DNA of 64,000 nt from Bacteroidales bacterium (GTDB lineage: Bacteria > Bacteroidota > Bacteroidia > Bacteroidales > UBA932): the NCBI GenBank assembly GCA_017438975.1, contig JAFRUH010000033.1:204695-268694 (forward strand). Reading direction: 5' to 3'. Both the position numbers and the translations under genes were made by a program. Under the pieces are notes generated by a model. The model saw only the letters and a list, made by a program, of their open reading frames with translations, was not told the DNA's origin and did not search any database. Positions 7,435 to 15,428 of the stretch are shown here, one piece after another; position 1 is the first letter of the stretch, and each line of letters opens with the position of its first letter.

Positions 7435-9773
7435 TGCAACCGCAAGACACGCATCAATCATTCGTCTGGAGAGTCTGCCTCTGGGTCTGCCTTACCGTAG
7501 GCCTGGTCTTCCAGGGTATTCTCCTCTATACGACATACCAGGAGGTCATCCGGATGCGCGAGGAAGTCGCCTACGTCGCCGGAAAGGAAATGGACCACGT
7601 TTCCCTGTATATCGAAGAGAAGTGTACCAATGTGGAGATCGCCACCAAGAATCTCGCCTATGCGATGAACCGGGACGCCGCCGCCGGCCGTCTGGACCTG
7701 GCCCATCTTCCCGACCGGATGGCGGAACTGGTATCCATGAACCCGGAGCTTCTGGGGCTTTCAATCGGGTTTGAACCGGAGGTCTATCGCAAACCGGGAA
7801 CATACGGTTTCTGCTCTTTCGTCTATTCCGATACGGAGGCGGATGAAATCGTGCGGGTCCCTGTCGGTGAAATCCGGGATTACCACCAGATGGAATTCTA
7901 TGCCGGAACGAAGGCCTCCGGTACGACCCGCTGGTCAAAACCATATATCGGGACCCGCGGGCACCTGATCGCCAATTACTGCATCCCCATCATCCGGAAA
8001 GACCGGTTTCTCGGGGTCTTCGCCGCGGATATGGATCTCCGCGAGCTGTCGCAGATGGTCAATGCAATCCGTCCCTACAAGAACTCGGTCGTTTCGATCG
8101 TGGACGAGGATCTGGGATATGTCGTCCATCCGAACGAGGATTACGTGACGAAGGCAACCCTGCTGGACCGCGTCACGGACGGGGAGATTCCCCTGGACGA
8201 AGAAACGATCAAGAAGATCCGGAGCCGGGAACGGGGTGAGTTCATCTACCATGACGGACTCGACCGGATCCATTTCTATTACGCTCCGATCCCGACCGTC
8301 GGGTGGACGGTAATCATGGAATGTTCCGAGCAGGATAGTTTTTCCCGCGTGAACAAGGTCCGGAAAGACCGGTCCCTCCTGTCGCTCCTGTCGCTTTTCC
8401 TCCTGTTCGGAGTCTGCGTCCTGCTTCTGCGGCGGCTGACCCGGCCGGTCCTGCAGTTCAGCGAAGCGGCCCGGAGTATCGCCGGCGGCAATTTCCATAC
8501 GAAACTACCGGAGATCAAGACAAAGGACGAGCTGTGGGTTCTCCGCAATTCCATGGAGACGATGCAACAGTCCATGGATAAGTATATGACGGAACTTCAG
8601 GAGACGTCGGAGGAGAAAGGCCGGATCGAGAGGGAGCTCCAGATCGCGCGGGGGATCCAGATGTCCATGATTCCCAAGATTTTCCCGCCCTTCCCCGACC
8701 GGCGGGAGATCGACCTCTGTGCGCTTATGACTCCGGCGAAGGAAGTAGGAGGAGACCTCTACGATTTCTATATCCGGGACGAAAAACTCTTCTTCTGCAT
8801 CGGCGACGTCAGCGGGAAGGGTATCCCCGCGTCTCTTGTCATGGCCGTGACCCGCAGTCATTTCCGCACGGTTTCCGCCCGCGAACAGGACCCGGCCGTC
8901 ATTATGGAGATAATGAACAACCTGATGTCCGAGTCGAACGAGAGCAGCATGTTCGTGACCTTCTTCATCGGGGTCATCGACCTCTCGGACGGCCACCTGT
9001 CCTACTGCAACGCCGGTCATACGCCTCCGCTGCTGGTCGGACCGGAGAAGGGGACCTGCCGGACCCTCATGGTCGTGCCCAACATCCCGCTCGGCATCAT
9101 GGCGGGATTCCGGTTCGCGCACCAGGAGCACCGTCTTTCGGCCGGGGAGACCCTGTTCATGTATACGGACGGTCTGACGGAAGCGGAAAACGACCGCCAG
9201 GAACTGTTCGGAGAGGAGCGGGCGAAAGCCGTCGCGTCGACCTTCGCCGGGGCAACCGCCTTCCAGCAGCTCTTCATCATGGAGAAGGAGGTTTCCAAGC
9301 ACGTCGGGAGCGCTATCCAGAGCGATGACCTGACGATGCTGACGATTGTTTATCAGGGCATTACGTCAAAGCATCACCTGACGCTCAAGAATGAAATCTG
9401 CGAAATTTCCAAATTGGAACCATTCTTGCAAGGTGTCGCCGATGACGCAAAACTGGACGCTTCCGAGGTGATGAAAATCAACCTCGCCCTGGAAGAGGCG
9501 GTGACCAATATCATCCATTACGCCTACCCTTCCGGAGAGAGAGGATTCATCGGTCTGGACGCGGACATCTCCGAAGAGGAGATCTGCTTTACCCTGATCG
9601 ACGGAGGCCTGCAGTTCGATCCGACCGTTAAGCCGGACCCGGACGTCACCCTCGGCGTCGAGGACCGGCCGATTGGCGGACTGGGCATCTTCATGGTCCG
9701 GAAGATCATGGACGAAGTCCGATACGAACGCGTGGACGCGAAGAATATTTTGACAATGATTAAAAAGAGATAA
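7434..9773 (+). CDS. Membrane sensor with dCache, HAMP, PP2C/SpoIIE phosphatase and RsbW-like kinase domains
   Basis: 779 residues. Order: TM1 (about 12-35), extracytoplasmic double-Cache-like sensor (about 40-295), TM2 (about 308-330), HAMP and a short coiled coil (about 330-420), SpoIIE/PP2C domain (about 425-615; EVGGDLYDFY and GDVSGKGIPASL carry the metal-binding aspartates), and a C-terminal GHKL ATPase of anti-sigma-kinase type (about 635-779; N-box ALEEAVTNIIHYAYP, G-box GGLGIFMVRK). A phosphatase and a kinase that act on the same STAS protein are therefore in one chain, under control of an external signal. The STAS gene follows after 3 bases. Confidence 0.9.
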   Translation: MQPQDTHQSFVWRVCLWVCLTVGLVFQGILLYTTYQEVIRMREEVAYVAGKEMDHVSLYIEEKCTNVEIATKNLAYAMNRDAAAGRLDLAHLPDRMAELVSMNPELLGLSIGFEPEVYRKPGTYGFCSFVYSDTEADEIVRVPVGEIRDYHQMEFYAGTKASGTTRWSKPYIGTRGHLIANYCIPIIRKDRFLGVFAADMDLRELSQMVNAIRPYKNSVVSIVDEDLGYVVHPNEDYVTKATLLDRVTDGEIPLDEETIKKIRSRERGEFIYHDGLDRIHFYYAPIPTVGWTVIMECSEQDSFSRVNKVRKDRSLLSLLSLFLLFGVCVLLLRRLTRPVLQFSEAARSIAGGNFHTKLPEIKTKDELWVLRNSMETMQQSMDKYMTELQETSEEKGRIERELQIARGIQMSMIPKIFPPFPDRREIDLCALMTPAKEVGGDLYDFYIRDEKLFFCIGDVSGKGIPASLVMAVTRSHFRTVSAREQDPAVIMEIMNNLMSESNESSMFVTFFIGVIDLSDGHLSYCNAGHTPPLLVGPEKGTCRTLMVVPNIPLGIMAGFRFAHQEHRLSAGETLFMYTDGLTEAENDRQELFGEERAKAVASTFAGATAFQQLFIMEKEVSKHVGSAIQSDDLTMLTIVYQGITSKHHLTLKNEICEISKLEPFLQGVADDAKLDASEVMKINLALEEAVTNIIHYAYPSGERGFIGLDADISEEEICFTLIDGGLQFDPTVKPDPDVTLGVEDRPIGGLGIFMVRKIMDEVRYERVDAKNILTMIKKR

Positions 9774-9776
9774 ACC

Positions 9777-10088
9777 ATGGAGATTATTTTATCGGAACAG
9801 GAGAAAGACGTCCTGGTCGCCAAGTTTTCCGGCCGACTCGATACCCCGGCCTCCGGAGAGGCCGCGGCTGCGGTCCAGCCCCTGATCGACTCTGCAGAGA
9901 AAACGATCATCCTGGATTGCGGGGATCTGACCTATATCAGCAGTTCCGGCCTGCGTATCTTCCTCTCCATACGAAAAGCCGCGGCCTCCAAAGGCGGCCG
10001 CGTCATTATTCGTGGGATCAACAATGAAATCCGTCAGATCTTCGTGATGACGGGTTTCCTGAACCTGTTCGAGGTCGAAGGGAGCTAG
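9777..10088 (+). CDS. STAS-domain anti-sigma factor antagonist (SpoIIAA/RsbV-like)
   Basis: 103 residues, a single STAS domain. The phospho-acceptor loop is YISSSGLR; S56 aligns with the serine phosphorylated in SpoIIAA, while the usual preceding Asp is replaced by S55. It is the expected substrate of the phosphatase and kinase domains encoded just upstream. No sigma factor or separate anti-sigma factor is nearby, so the partner released by switching is unknown. The stop overlaps the convergent endonuclease-type gene in the shared CTAG. Confidence 0.88.
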   Translation: MEIILSEQEKDVLVAKFSGRLDTPASGEAAAAVQPLIDSAEKTIILDCGDLTYISSSGLRIFLSIRKAAASKGGRVIIRGINNEIRQIFVMTGFLNLFEVEGS

Positions 10089-10930
10089 AACTCCAGGACG
10101 GCCTTGATGGGGTAGTGGTCGGAGATGAATTTCCGGTCCATGTACGGTTTCCGGACCGTTTCATAGGAGATGCACTTGCTCCAACCCTTGATGAAGATAT
10201 AGTCGATGATATCTTTGTCGACCTTGCCCCAGCCGTTGAAGGTCGGGAGGTGGTCCGTAATCGGAGCGACCTCGCGGGCGTCCTGCATCCGCTTGTTGAG
10301 TTCCTCGAACTCGGGACGGTCCGGGGTCATGTTGAAGTCTCCGGTCAGGACCATCGGATACCCCTTCGGGTTCATCTTGTCGATATAGTCGACGATCAGT
10401 TTCAGTCCATTCCTGCGCGCCTCCCAGCCCTTGTGGTCGAGGTGCGTGTTGACATAATAGAATTTCTTTCCGGACTTCTTGTCTTTCAGGAGAGCCCAGG
10501 TCGCGGTCCGGCGGCAGGCGGCGTCCCAGCCGAAGGAGGGCTCGTCAGGCGTCTCGGAGAGCCAGAACGTCCCCCATTTCAGCATCTTGACGGTCTTCTT
10601 GTTGTAGAAGATGCTCATATATTCCCCCTTGGTCTTTCCGTCGTCACGGCCGACTCCGACGCTCTTGTAGTACCCCGGGAACTCCGTCAGGTACTTGACC
10701 TGGTAGAGATAGGCTTCCTGCACGCCGAAGATGTCGGGTTTCTGGTCATCGAGCATCATCGCAGAAGCGGGATAGCGGAATTCCCAGGAATTGGTCCCGT
10801 CTTTGGCTTCTCCGTTCCGGATGTTGTAGGACATGACGGTCAGGCGGGCGGGCTCGTTTTTCTTTCCGGCCATGACGGCCTGGGGAAGAACGGTCAGGAA
10901 GACCAGGAGAGAGAGGAGGATCTTTTTCAT
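10085..10930 (-). CDS. Secreted endonuclease/exonuclease/phosphatase (EEP) family protein
   Basis: 281 residues from the ATG at 10930, which gives a standard signal peptide; a longer in-frame start at 10963 would put the -7 promoter element inside the gene. EEP landmarks: SYNIRNG, DIFGVQEAY (catalytic Glu), VNTHLDHKG, LTGDFNMTP and the C-terminal SDHYPI. These Mg-dependent enzymes cleave phosphodiesters or phosphomonoesters of nucleic acids, lipids or inositols. The secreted form in Bacteroidota suggests phosphate or nucleotide scavenging. Confidence 0.85.
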   Translation of the reverse strand: MKKILLSLLVFLTVLPQAVMAGKKNEPARLTVMSYNIRNGEAKDGTNSWEFRYPASAMMLDDQKPDIFGVQEAYLYQVKYLTEFPGYYKSVGVGRDDGKTKGEYMSIFYNKKTVKMLKWGTFWLSETPDEPSFGWDAACRRTATWALLKDKKSGKKFYYVNTHLDHKGWEARRNGLKLIVDYIDKMNPKGYPMVLTGDFNMTPDRPEFEELNKRMQDAREVAPITDHLPTFNGWGKVDKDIIDYIFIKGWSKCISYETVRKPYMDRKFISDHYPIKAVLEF

Positions 10931-10951
10931 AAACGAAAGATTTTGTATCTT

Positions 10952-10959
10952 CAAATTTA
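10952..10959 (-). promoter_or_regulatory. -7 element for the EEP gene
   Basis: On the minus strand TAAATTTG matches TAnnTTTG, 21 bases upstream of the ATG at 10930. Confidence 0.5.
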
Positions 10960-10970
10960 GCAATATTTAT

Positions 10971-10978
10971 TAATTTTG
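10971..10978 (+). promoter_or_regulatory. -7 element for the ThiL-like gene
   Basis: TAATTTTG matches TAnnTTTG, 25 bases upstream of the ATG at 11004, back-to-back with the minus-strand element. Confidence 0.5.
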
Positions 10979-11003
10979 TGGGGAACCGCTTAAAAAAACA
11001 GAC

Positions 11004-12011
11004 ATGGCAGAGCAGAGATTTGCAGATATAGGCCGCGTGGAGGCCGTCTCCACCCTTCTCCGGGACGGCGGGTTCGACCCGCTCTCTCCGTCGGTATTCC
11101 CGGCGGAAGCGGGGGACAGGATTGTTTCCGCATCCCGGGTCTTTATCGAAGGGATGGACTTCAATCTCGTCTATTTCCCCTTCCGTCACCTGGGCTACAA
11201 GTGCATCACGGCCGTTGTCGGGGAGCTGTACGCCGCGATGGCGGTTCCGCGTTCCGCTTCCGTCACGCTCGGCCTTTCTTCGAAACTGGATTTCTCCGAG
11301 GTCCGGGAACTTTGGTCCGGGATGTCCGGAGCGCTCCGGGAGCACGGGGTCGGAAAAGTTTCGCTCGACCTCGTTCCCTCGCCGAACGGCCTGACGGCCG
11401 GCGTCTCGATGGTCGGAAGCCGCGGGAAACTGACATCCTCCCGTCTCCCTGTTCCCAAGAGCAAGGACCTTCTCTGCGTGTCGGGCAGTCTCGGTGCGGC
11501 GTATCTCGGAATGCGGATCCTGGAGAAGGGTCGCGCCGATTACGAGAAGACGGGGAAGCAGCCGGATCTCGAAAAATACAAGATGCTGGTCGGGGCCTAT
11601 CTGAAGCCCGAAATGGGGGATGGAATCGTTTCCCGGCTGGAGGCGGAGGAGCTCTATCCGTCGGCGGGCGTCCTGGTTACCCGCGGACTCGCGGACGCCG
11701 TCAAGCGCCTTTCCCGGCGGACCGGGCTCGGCGCCAAGGTCTATGCCGACAAGATCCCGTTTGAGGGGAACAGTTTCGCGGCCGGCCGCGAGTTGGACGT
11801 GGACCCCGTTTCCGCGGCGATGAACGGCGGGGAGGATTACAGGCTCCTCTTCGCGATTCCGATCCTTTCCCTGGAGAAATTCCGCCGGGAATTCCAGACC
11901 TTCGACATCATCGGCCATCTCGCCCTTCCCGAAGCGGGCGCCGTCCTCGTGACGCCGGACGGGGCCGAACTTCCGCTCCGCGCCCAGGGATGGAACGATA
12001 ATCCGGAATAA
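11004..12011 (+). CDS. ThiL-like / AIR-synthase-related protein
   Basis: 335 residues. The C-terminal motif NGGEDYRLLF is the ThiL/PurM signature, and the general layout (two-domain PurM fold, long central region with FSRL-like repeats) fits thiamine-monophosphate kinase. The N-terminal ATP/Mg motifs are degenerate: the expected GDDA is seen only as AGDR and the NSD-type Asp is replaced in VVGELYAAM. So it may be an inactive or repurposed ThiL relative rather than a working kinase. It stands alone between a divergent EEP gene and a DUF4923 gene; no other thiamine gene is near. Confidence 0.6.
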   Translation: MAEQRFADIGRVEAVSTLLRDGGFDPLSPSVFPAEAGDRIVSASRVFIEGMDFNLVYFPFRHLGYKCITAVVGELYAAMAVPRSASVTLGLSSKLDFSEVRELWSGMSGALREHGVGKVSLDLVPSPNGLTAGVSMVGSRGKLTSSRLPVPKSKDLLCVSGSLGAAYLGMRILEKGRADYEKTGKQPDLEKYKMLVGAYLKPEMGDGIVSRLEAEELYPSAGVLVTRGLADAVKRLSRRTGLGAKVYADKIPFEGNSFAAGRELDVDPVSAAMNGGEDYRLLFAIPILSLEKFRREFQTFDIIGHLALPEAGAVLVTPDGAELPLRAQGWNDNPE

Positions 12012-12016
12012 TTCCG

Positions 12017-12024
12017 TATCTTTC
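12017..12024 (+). promoter_or_regulatory. Near-consensus -7 element for the DUF4923 gene
   Basis: TATCTTTC differs from TAnnTTTG only at the last base and lies 22 bases before the ATG at 12046. Confidence 0.35.
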
Positions 12025-12045
12025 GCAGTGAATAAGTCATTGAAT

Positions 12046-12678
12046 ATGAAAAAAGTAATGATCTCGCTTGCGGCAGCCCTCCTTTTCGCGGGAGCCGCGT
12101 CCGCCCAGTCCATCCTCGGAGGACTGCTCGGCGGAGACACCTCGAATACGCTTTCGAAGATTGTCACCGGCCTTGCCGGAACCGTCTATTCCGCACCGGT
12201 CAGCTTGAACGGGACCTACTCTTACAACGGCGTTGCCGTCGGAGTCAGCAGTTCTGAAGGGGGGCTTCTCTCGAATCTCGCCGGAAGTGCGGCGGTCCCG
12301 ACCATCGAATCCAAGATCGACGCCCAGCTCGCGAAGGTCGGCATCAAGCCCGGAGCGATGACATGGACCTTCAACCGCGACGACAACACATTTACCCTCA
12401 ACGTCCTGGGTATCAGCATTCCCGGCACGTACAAGGTGGGTGACGGGGAGAATACGGTGAACCTGACCTTCGGCAAGAAGTTCCAGTATCTCTCGATGAC
12501 CGGAACACTCAAATCGACGTCCGGCGGCGCCGAGATGCTGTTCCAGGCCAACAAGGCCCTCGCCTTCCTGAAGAAAGTCGCGGCCCTCGCCGGAAAGGCC
12601 TCTTCGGAAGTGGCCGCCGTCGCCAAACTGGCGGACGGGTATGACAATTTCAGACTCGGTATCAAGCTGACCAAGTAA
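12046..12678 (+). CDS. DUF4923 family secreted protein
   Basis: 210 residues from the ATG at 12046 (the open frame also has a GTG at 12028). Signal peptide with cleavage after ASAQ. The mature part starts with a Gly-rich stretch (SILGGLLGG), then alternates short beta strands, typical of the lipocalin-like DUF4923 family of Bacteroidota. Function unknown. The transporter gene starts 5 bases after its stop. Confidence 0.7.
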   Translation: MKKVMISLAAALLFAGAASAQSILGGLLGGDTSNTLSKIVTGLAGTVYSAPVSLNGTYSYNGVAVGVSSSEGGLLSNLAGSAAVPTIESKIDAQLAKVGIKPGAMTWTFNRDDNTFTLNVLGISIPGTYKVGDGENTVNLTFGKKFQYLSMTGTLKSTSGGAEMLFQANKALAFLKKVAALAGKASSEVAAVAKLADGYDNFRLGIKLTK

Positions 12679-12683
12679 ACAGG

Positions 12684-13832
12684 ATGGAGGAAAGAAGCAT
12701 CGACCGGCTGGCCAGGTATCTCATATCGATTGGCGTCATCGTGATCGTCGGCCTGCTCTGCTGGTATTTCCGCAGCGTGCTGGTCTATATTATCGCGGCC
12801 TTTGTCGTTTCGCTGATCGGCAGGCCGGTCATGCGTGGCCTCCGCCGCATCCGGATCAAGGGCCGTTCCGCTCCCGACTGGCTGCTCTCGATCCTGACGA
12901 TCCTCTTTATCTTCCTGGTCCTCGGCCTGATCGTCACCCAGGCCGTCCCGGTCGTCGTCCGGATCGTGCGGGATGCGTCGATCTTCAACAACCGGGGACT
13001 CTCCGGGGCCGCGCCGCTCGAAGCCGTCAATCAGTGGCTCATCGACCTCTTCCCCTCGCTCGGGCCGGATTTCAACGCTGTCGGCCTGTTGCTCGACAAG
13101 TTGCGGGAGACCCTCAGCTTTGACAATGTGACCAGCCTTCTCGGCTCCGTCGCGTCGGCCGTCTCCGGAATCGCGATCGGACTGTTCGCCACGCTCTTCA
13201 TCTCCTTTTTCTTCATCAAGGACGAATACCTCTTCGGGCGGATCGTCGGTTCCCTGGTCCCGGACCGGATCGAACCGAACGTAGGGAAGACGATCCATGA
13301 AATCGACTTCCTCCTTTCCCGTTATTTCGTCGGCCTGACCATCGAGATCCTCGGGGTGGCCCTGGTGGACTTTTTCGGCCTTTGGGCCATCGCCCGCCTG
13401 CCGTTCTCCTATGCCATCGGTATCGCGTTCATCGCGGGTATCCTGAATGTCATCCCGTATGTCGGTCCGCTGATCGGGGAAGTGATCGGCGTGGTCCTCG
13501 GAGTCATCATCAAATATGGAACGGGAGCCGGGCTGGACGTCAACCTGTGGATCTTCGCCCTGGTCGTTTTCGCCGTCATGATGGCGGCCCAGCTGATCGA
13601 CAACTTTATCTATCAGCCCCTGATCTATTCGACCAGCATCAAGGCCAGTCCATTGGAAATCTTCATCGTCCTGCTGGCCGCCGGCCACATCGGCGGCATG
13701 CTCGGCATGCTGGTGGCAATCCCCGCCTATACGGTCCTCCGCGTCATCGCGAGCCGTTTCTTCTATCACCTCAAGCCGGTCCGCCGCCTGATGCCGGACC
13801 GTACCGAGGAAGACCAGTGGCTGAAATCCTAA
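12684..13832 (+). CDS. AI-2E family transporter
   Basis: 382 residues with about eight hydrophobic segments in the AI-2E exporter/PerM pattern: a paired N-terminal block, a long soluble insertion (about 100-150), then the conserved C-terminal half with GILNVIPYVGPLIGE and QLIDNFIYQPLIYS. Family members have been linked with quorum-signal export and with Na+/H+ exchange; which applies is not visible here. Cotranscribed with the DUF4923 gene. Stop codons overlap with the convergent DUF554 gene. Confidence 0.88.
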   Translation: MEERSIDRLARYLISIGVIVIVGLLCWYFRSVLVYIIAAFVVSLIGRPVMRGLRRIRIKGRSAPDWLLSILTILFIFLVLGLIVTQAVPVVVRIVRDASIFNNRGLSGAAPLEAVNQWLIDLFPSLGPDFNAVGLLLDKLRETLSFDNVTSLLGSVASAVSGIAIGLFATLFISFFFIKDEYLFGRIVGSLVPDRIEPNVGKTIHEIDFLLSRYFVGLTIEILGVALVDFFGLWAIARLPFSYAIGIAFIAGILNVIPYVGPLIGEVIGVVLGVIIKYGTGAGLDVNLWIFALVVFAVMMAAQLIDNFIYQPLIYSTSIKASPLEIFIVLLAAGHIGGMLGMLVAIPAYTVLRVIASRFFYHLKPVRRLMPDRTEEDQWLKS

Positions 13833-14518
13833 AGGCCGAACAGACCCTTCACCAGGAACCAGAGAACCGGCACGAGCAGCGCCGGAAGGTAATTCAATGT
13901 CTTGCAATCCTTGATTTCCAGGATTGAAAGTCCGGAAGAAATGATCAGGACCCCTCCTACGATGGCGAGTTCGTTGACAAGCGTCCCCTGCATGATGGCT
14001 GCCCCGCCCGCAAGTTTGGCGATGAGATAGAACATCCCCTGCCAGCAGAACAGGATGGGGGCAGTAACGATCATGCCGATACCGTAGGTCGTTGCAAAGA
14101 CCATGGACGTGACGAGGTCGAGGGTGGAATTCGTGAAGAGGAAGGTATTATCCCCCTGGAGGGCGCTCAGGACCGGTCCGACGATGGAAAAGGTTCCGAC
14201 GCAGAAGAGCAGGGAGGCGGAGATGATCCCTTTGGCGAGCCCCTCTCTGGATTTTTTGGCGATCAGCCGGTGGACGCGGCCGTCCAGGTCCAGCGCCGTT
14301 CCGGCGACTCCGCCAAGGGCGAGGCTCAGGATGAAGAGGACCGGGAATTCGCTTTTCGGCAGGTTCTGCACGAAAGAGGCGGCGCCGAGGGCGACGGCAG
14401 CGAGGCCCATGGCGTTGAAGAGCGCCTTGGTGTATTTTTCCCCGAGCCCTTTCTTGAAAAGGGTTCCGACCAGGGTTCCGGCAATGATGCAGGCCGTATT
14501 GACGAGGGTCCCGACCAT
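13829..14518 (-). CDS. DUF554 family membrane protein
   Basis: 229 residues, six to seven predicted transmembrane segments. The start (GTLVNTACIIAGTLVGTLFKKGL) and the central FCVGTFSIVGP are typical of DUF554. These proteins are uncharacterised and suspected to be transporters. The S1/P1 nuclease gene ends only 7 bases upstream on the same strand, so the two are probably one transcription unit. Confidence 0.85.
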   Translation of the reverse strand: MVGTLVNTACIIAGTLVGTLFKKGLGEKYTKALFNAMGLAAVALGAASFVQNLPKSEFPVLFILSLALGGVAGTALDLDGRVHRLIAKKSREGLAKGIISASLLFCVGTFSIVGPVLSALQGDNTFLFTNSTLDLVTSMVFATTYGIGMIVTAPILFCWQGMFYLIAKLAGGAAIMQGTLVNELAIVGGVLIISSGLSILEIKDCKTLNYLPALLVPVLWFLVKGLFGL

Positions 14519-14525
14519 GAGAAGA

Positions 14526-15323
14526 CTATCCGAAAATGGTGTTCAGGGCCTTGGCGAGCTGGTAGGCGGCCTTACGCAGTTCGAGTTCAGCGAGGGCGAT
14601 ATGCTTGTCGACGAACTCCTGCCCGAGTTCCGCACCCTCCGGGATGGTCCGGATATAAGGGCGCACATCCCGGGCGCAATCCTCGAACCATTCACGGGCC
14701 CATCCGCGGGCGACCCGGCGCTGCTGCCGGCGGGTCCAGGTGTCGAGCCGGTCGGCGAACTCCTTGTAATCCGGGTAGGTGAGCCCGCTGGCCCGCTGGA
14801 TCAACCCCGTGTCCCAGACATGGTGCAGCAACACTTCTTTCCCGAAAAAGACGACCGGGTATTTCAATTCATTGACTTCGTCGGTAAACCGGACATGGGC
14901 CGGGCAGTGGAAATCGCCGACCATGTGGACGATGCACTTGATCGCCTCCAGAACCATGCTGTCCGGCATCTCCCGGTAGTCCTTGAGCATTTCCCGCATC
15001 ATATCAAGGCCGGAGACGGTATCCTTGCAGCCTCGTCTCAAACGCCTGATATACAGCGGACTCCTGCAATCCGGCGTACAGATCGAAGCATGCCAGCCGG
15101 CGAGGGACTCCTTATACGGAGGCGTCGCCACGACTTCGTCCATCCAGCTGGCATATTCCGCCAGCGGGGTGCCGTGGGTATAATTTTCGATATTGGCCCT
15201 GGCCGCCGGAGTCAGATGCCGCTGTGCGATTTCAGCGATCGTCGCGTGGCCGAGTCGTCCCCAGCCCTGCGCCTGAAAGGCACAGAACGTCAGCAGGGAA
15301 AGGATAAGAACCAGTTTTTTCAT
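14526..15323 (-). CDS. S1/P1-type secreted nuclease
   Basis: 265 residues from the ATG at 15323. The mature protein begins at the tryptophan (WGRLGH) that serves as a zinc ligand in this family, after a signal peptide. Other zinc-binding pieces are seen: YASWMDEV, GDFHCPAHV and LHHVWD. These Zn-dependent phospholipase-C-like nucleases degrade single-stranded nucleic acids and 3'-nucleotides. The frame stays open far upstream over the opposite gene, but that extension has no signal peptide and is a GC-rich artefact. Likely role: nucleic-acid scavenging in the periplasm. Confidence 0.9.
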   Translation of the reverse strand: MKKLVLILSLLTFCAFQAQGWGRLGHATIAEIAQRHLTPAARANIENYTHGTPLAEYASWMDEVVATPPYKESLAGWHASICTPDCRSPLYIRRLRRGCKDTVSGLDMMREMLKDYREMPDSMVLEAIKCIVHMVGDFHCPAHVRFTDEVNELKYPVVFFGKEVLLHHVWDTGLIQRASGLTYPDYKEFADRLDTWTRRQQRRVARGWAREWFEDCARDVRPYIRTIPEGAELGQEFVDKHIALAELELRKAAYQLAKALNTIFG

Positions 15324-15342
15324 ACTTGGAAAACTAACTACA

Positions 15343-15350
15343 CAAAGATA
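15343..15350 (-). promoter_or_regulatory. -7 element for the S1/P1 nuclease operon
   Basis: Minus-strand TATCTTTG, exact consensus, 19 bases upstream of the ATG at 15323. Confidence 0.6.
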
Positions 15351-15428
15351 GTTAATTTCTTCTGAATCCCGTCCCGCTTGGAAAACTCGGCGGAAATTAG
15401 CATCTTCGCGTAGCAAAACCGCAGTTTG

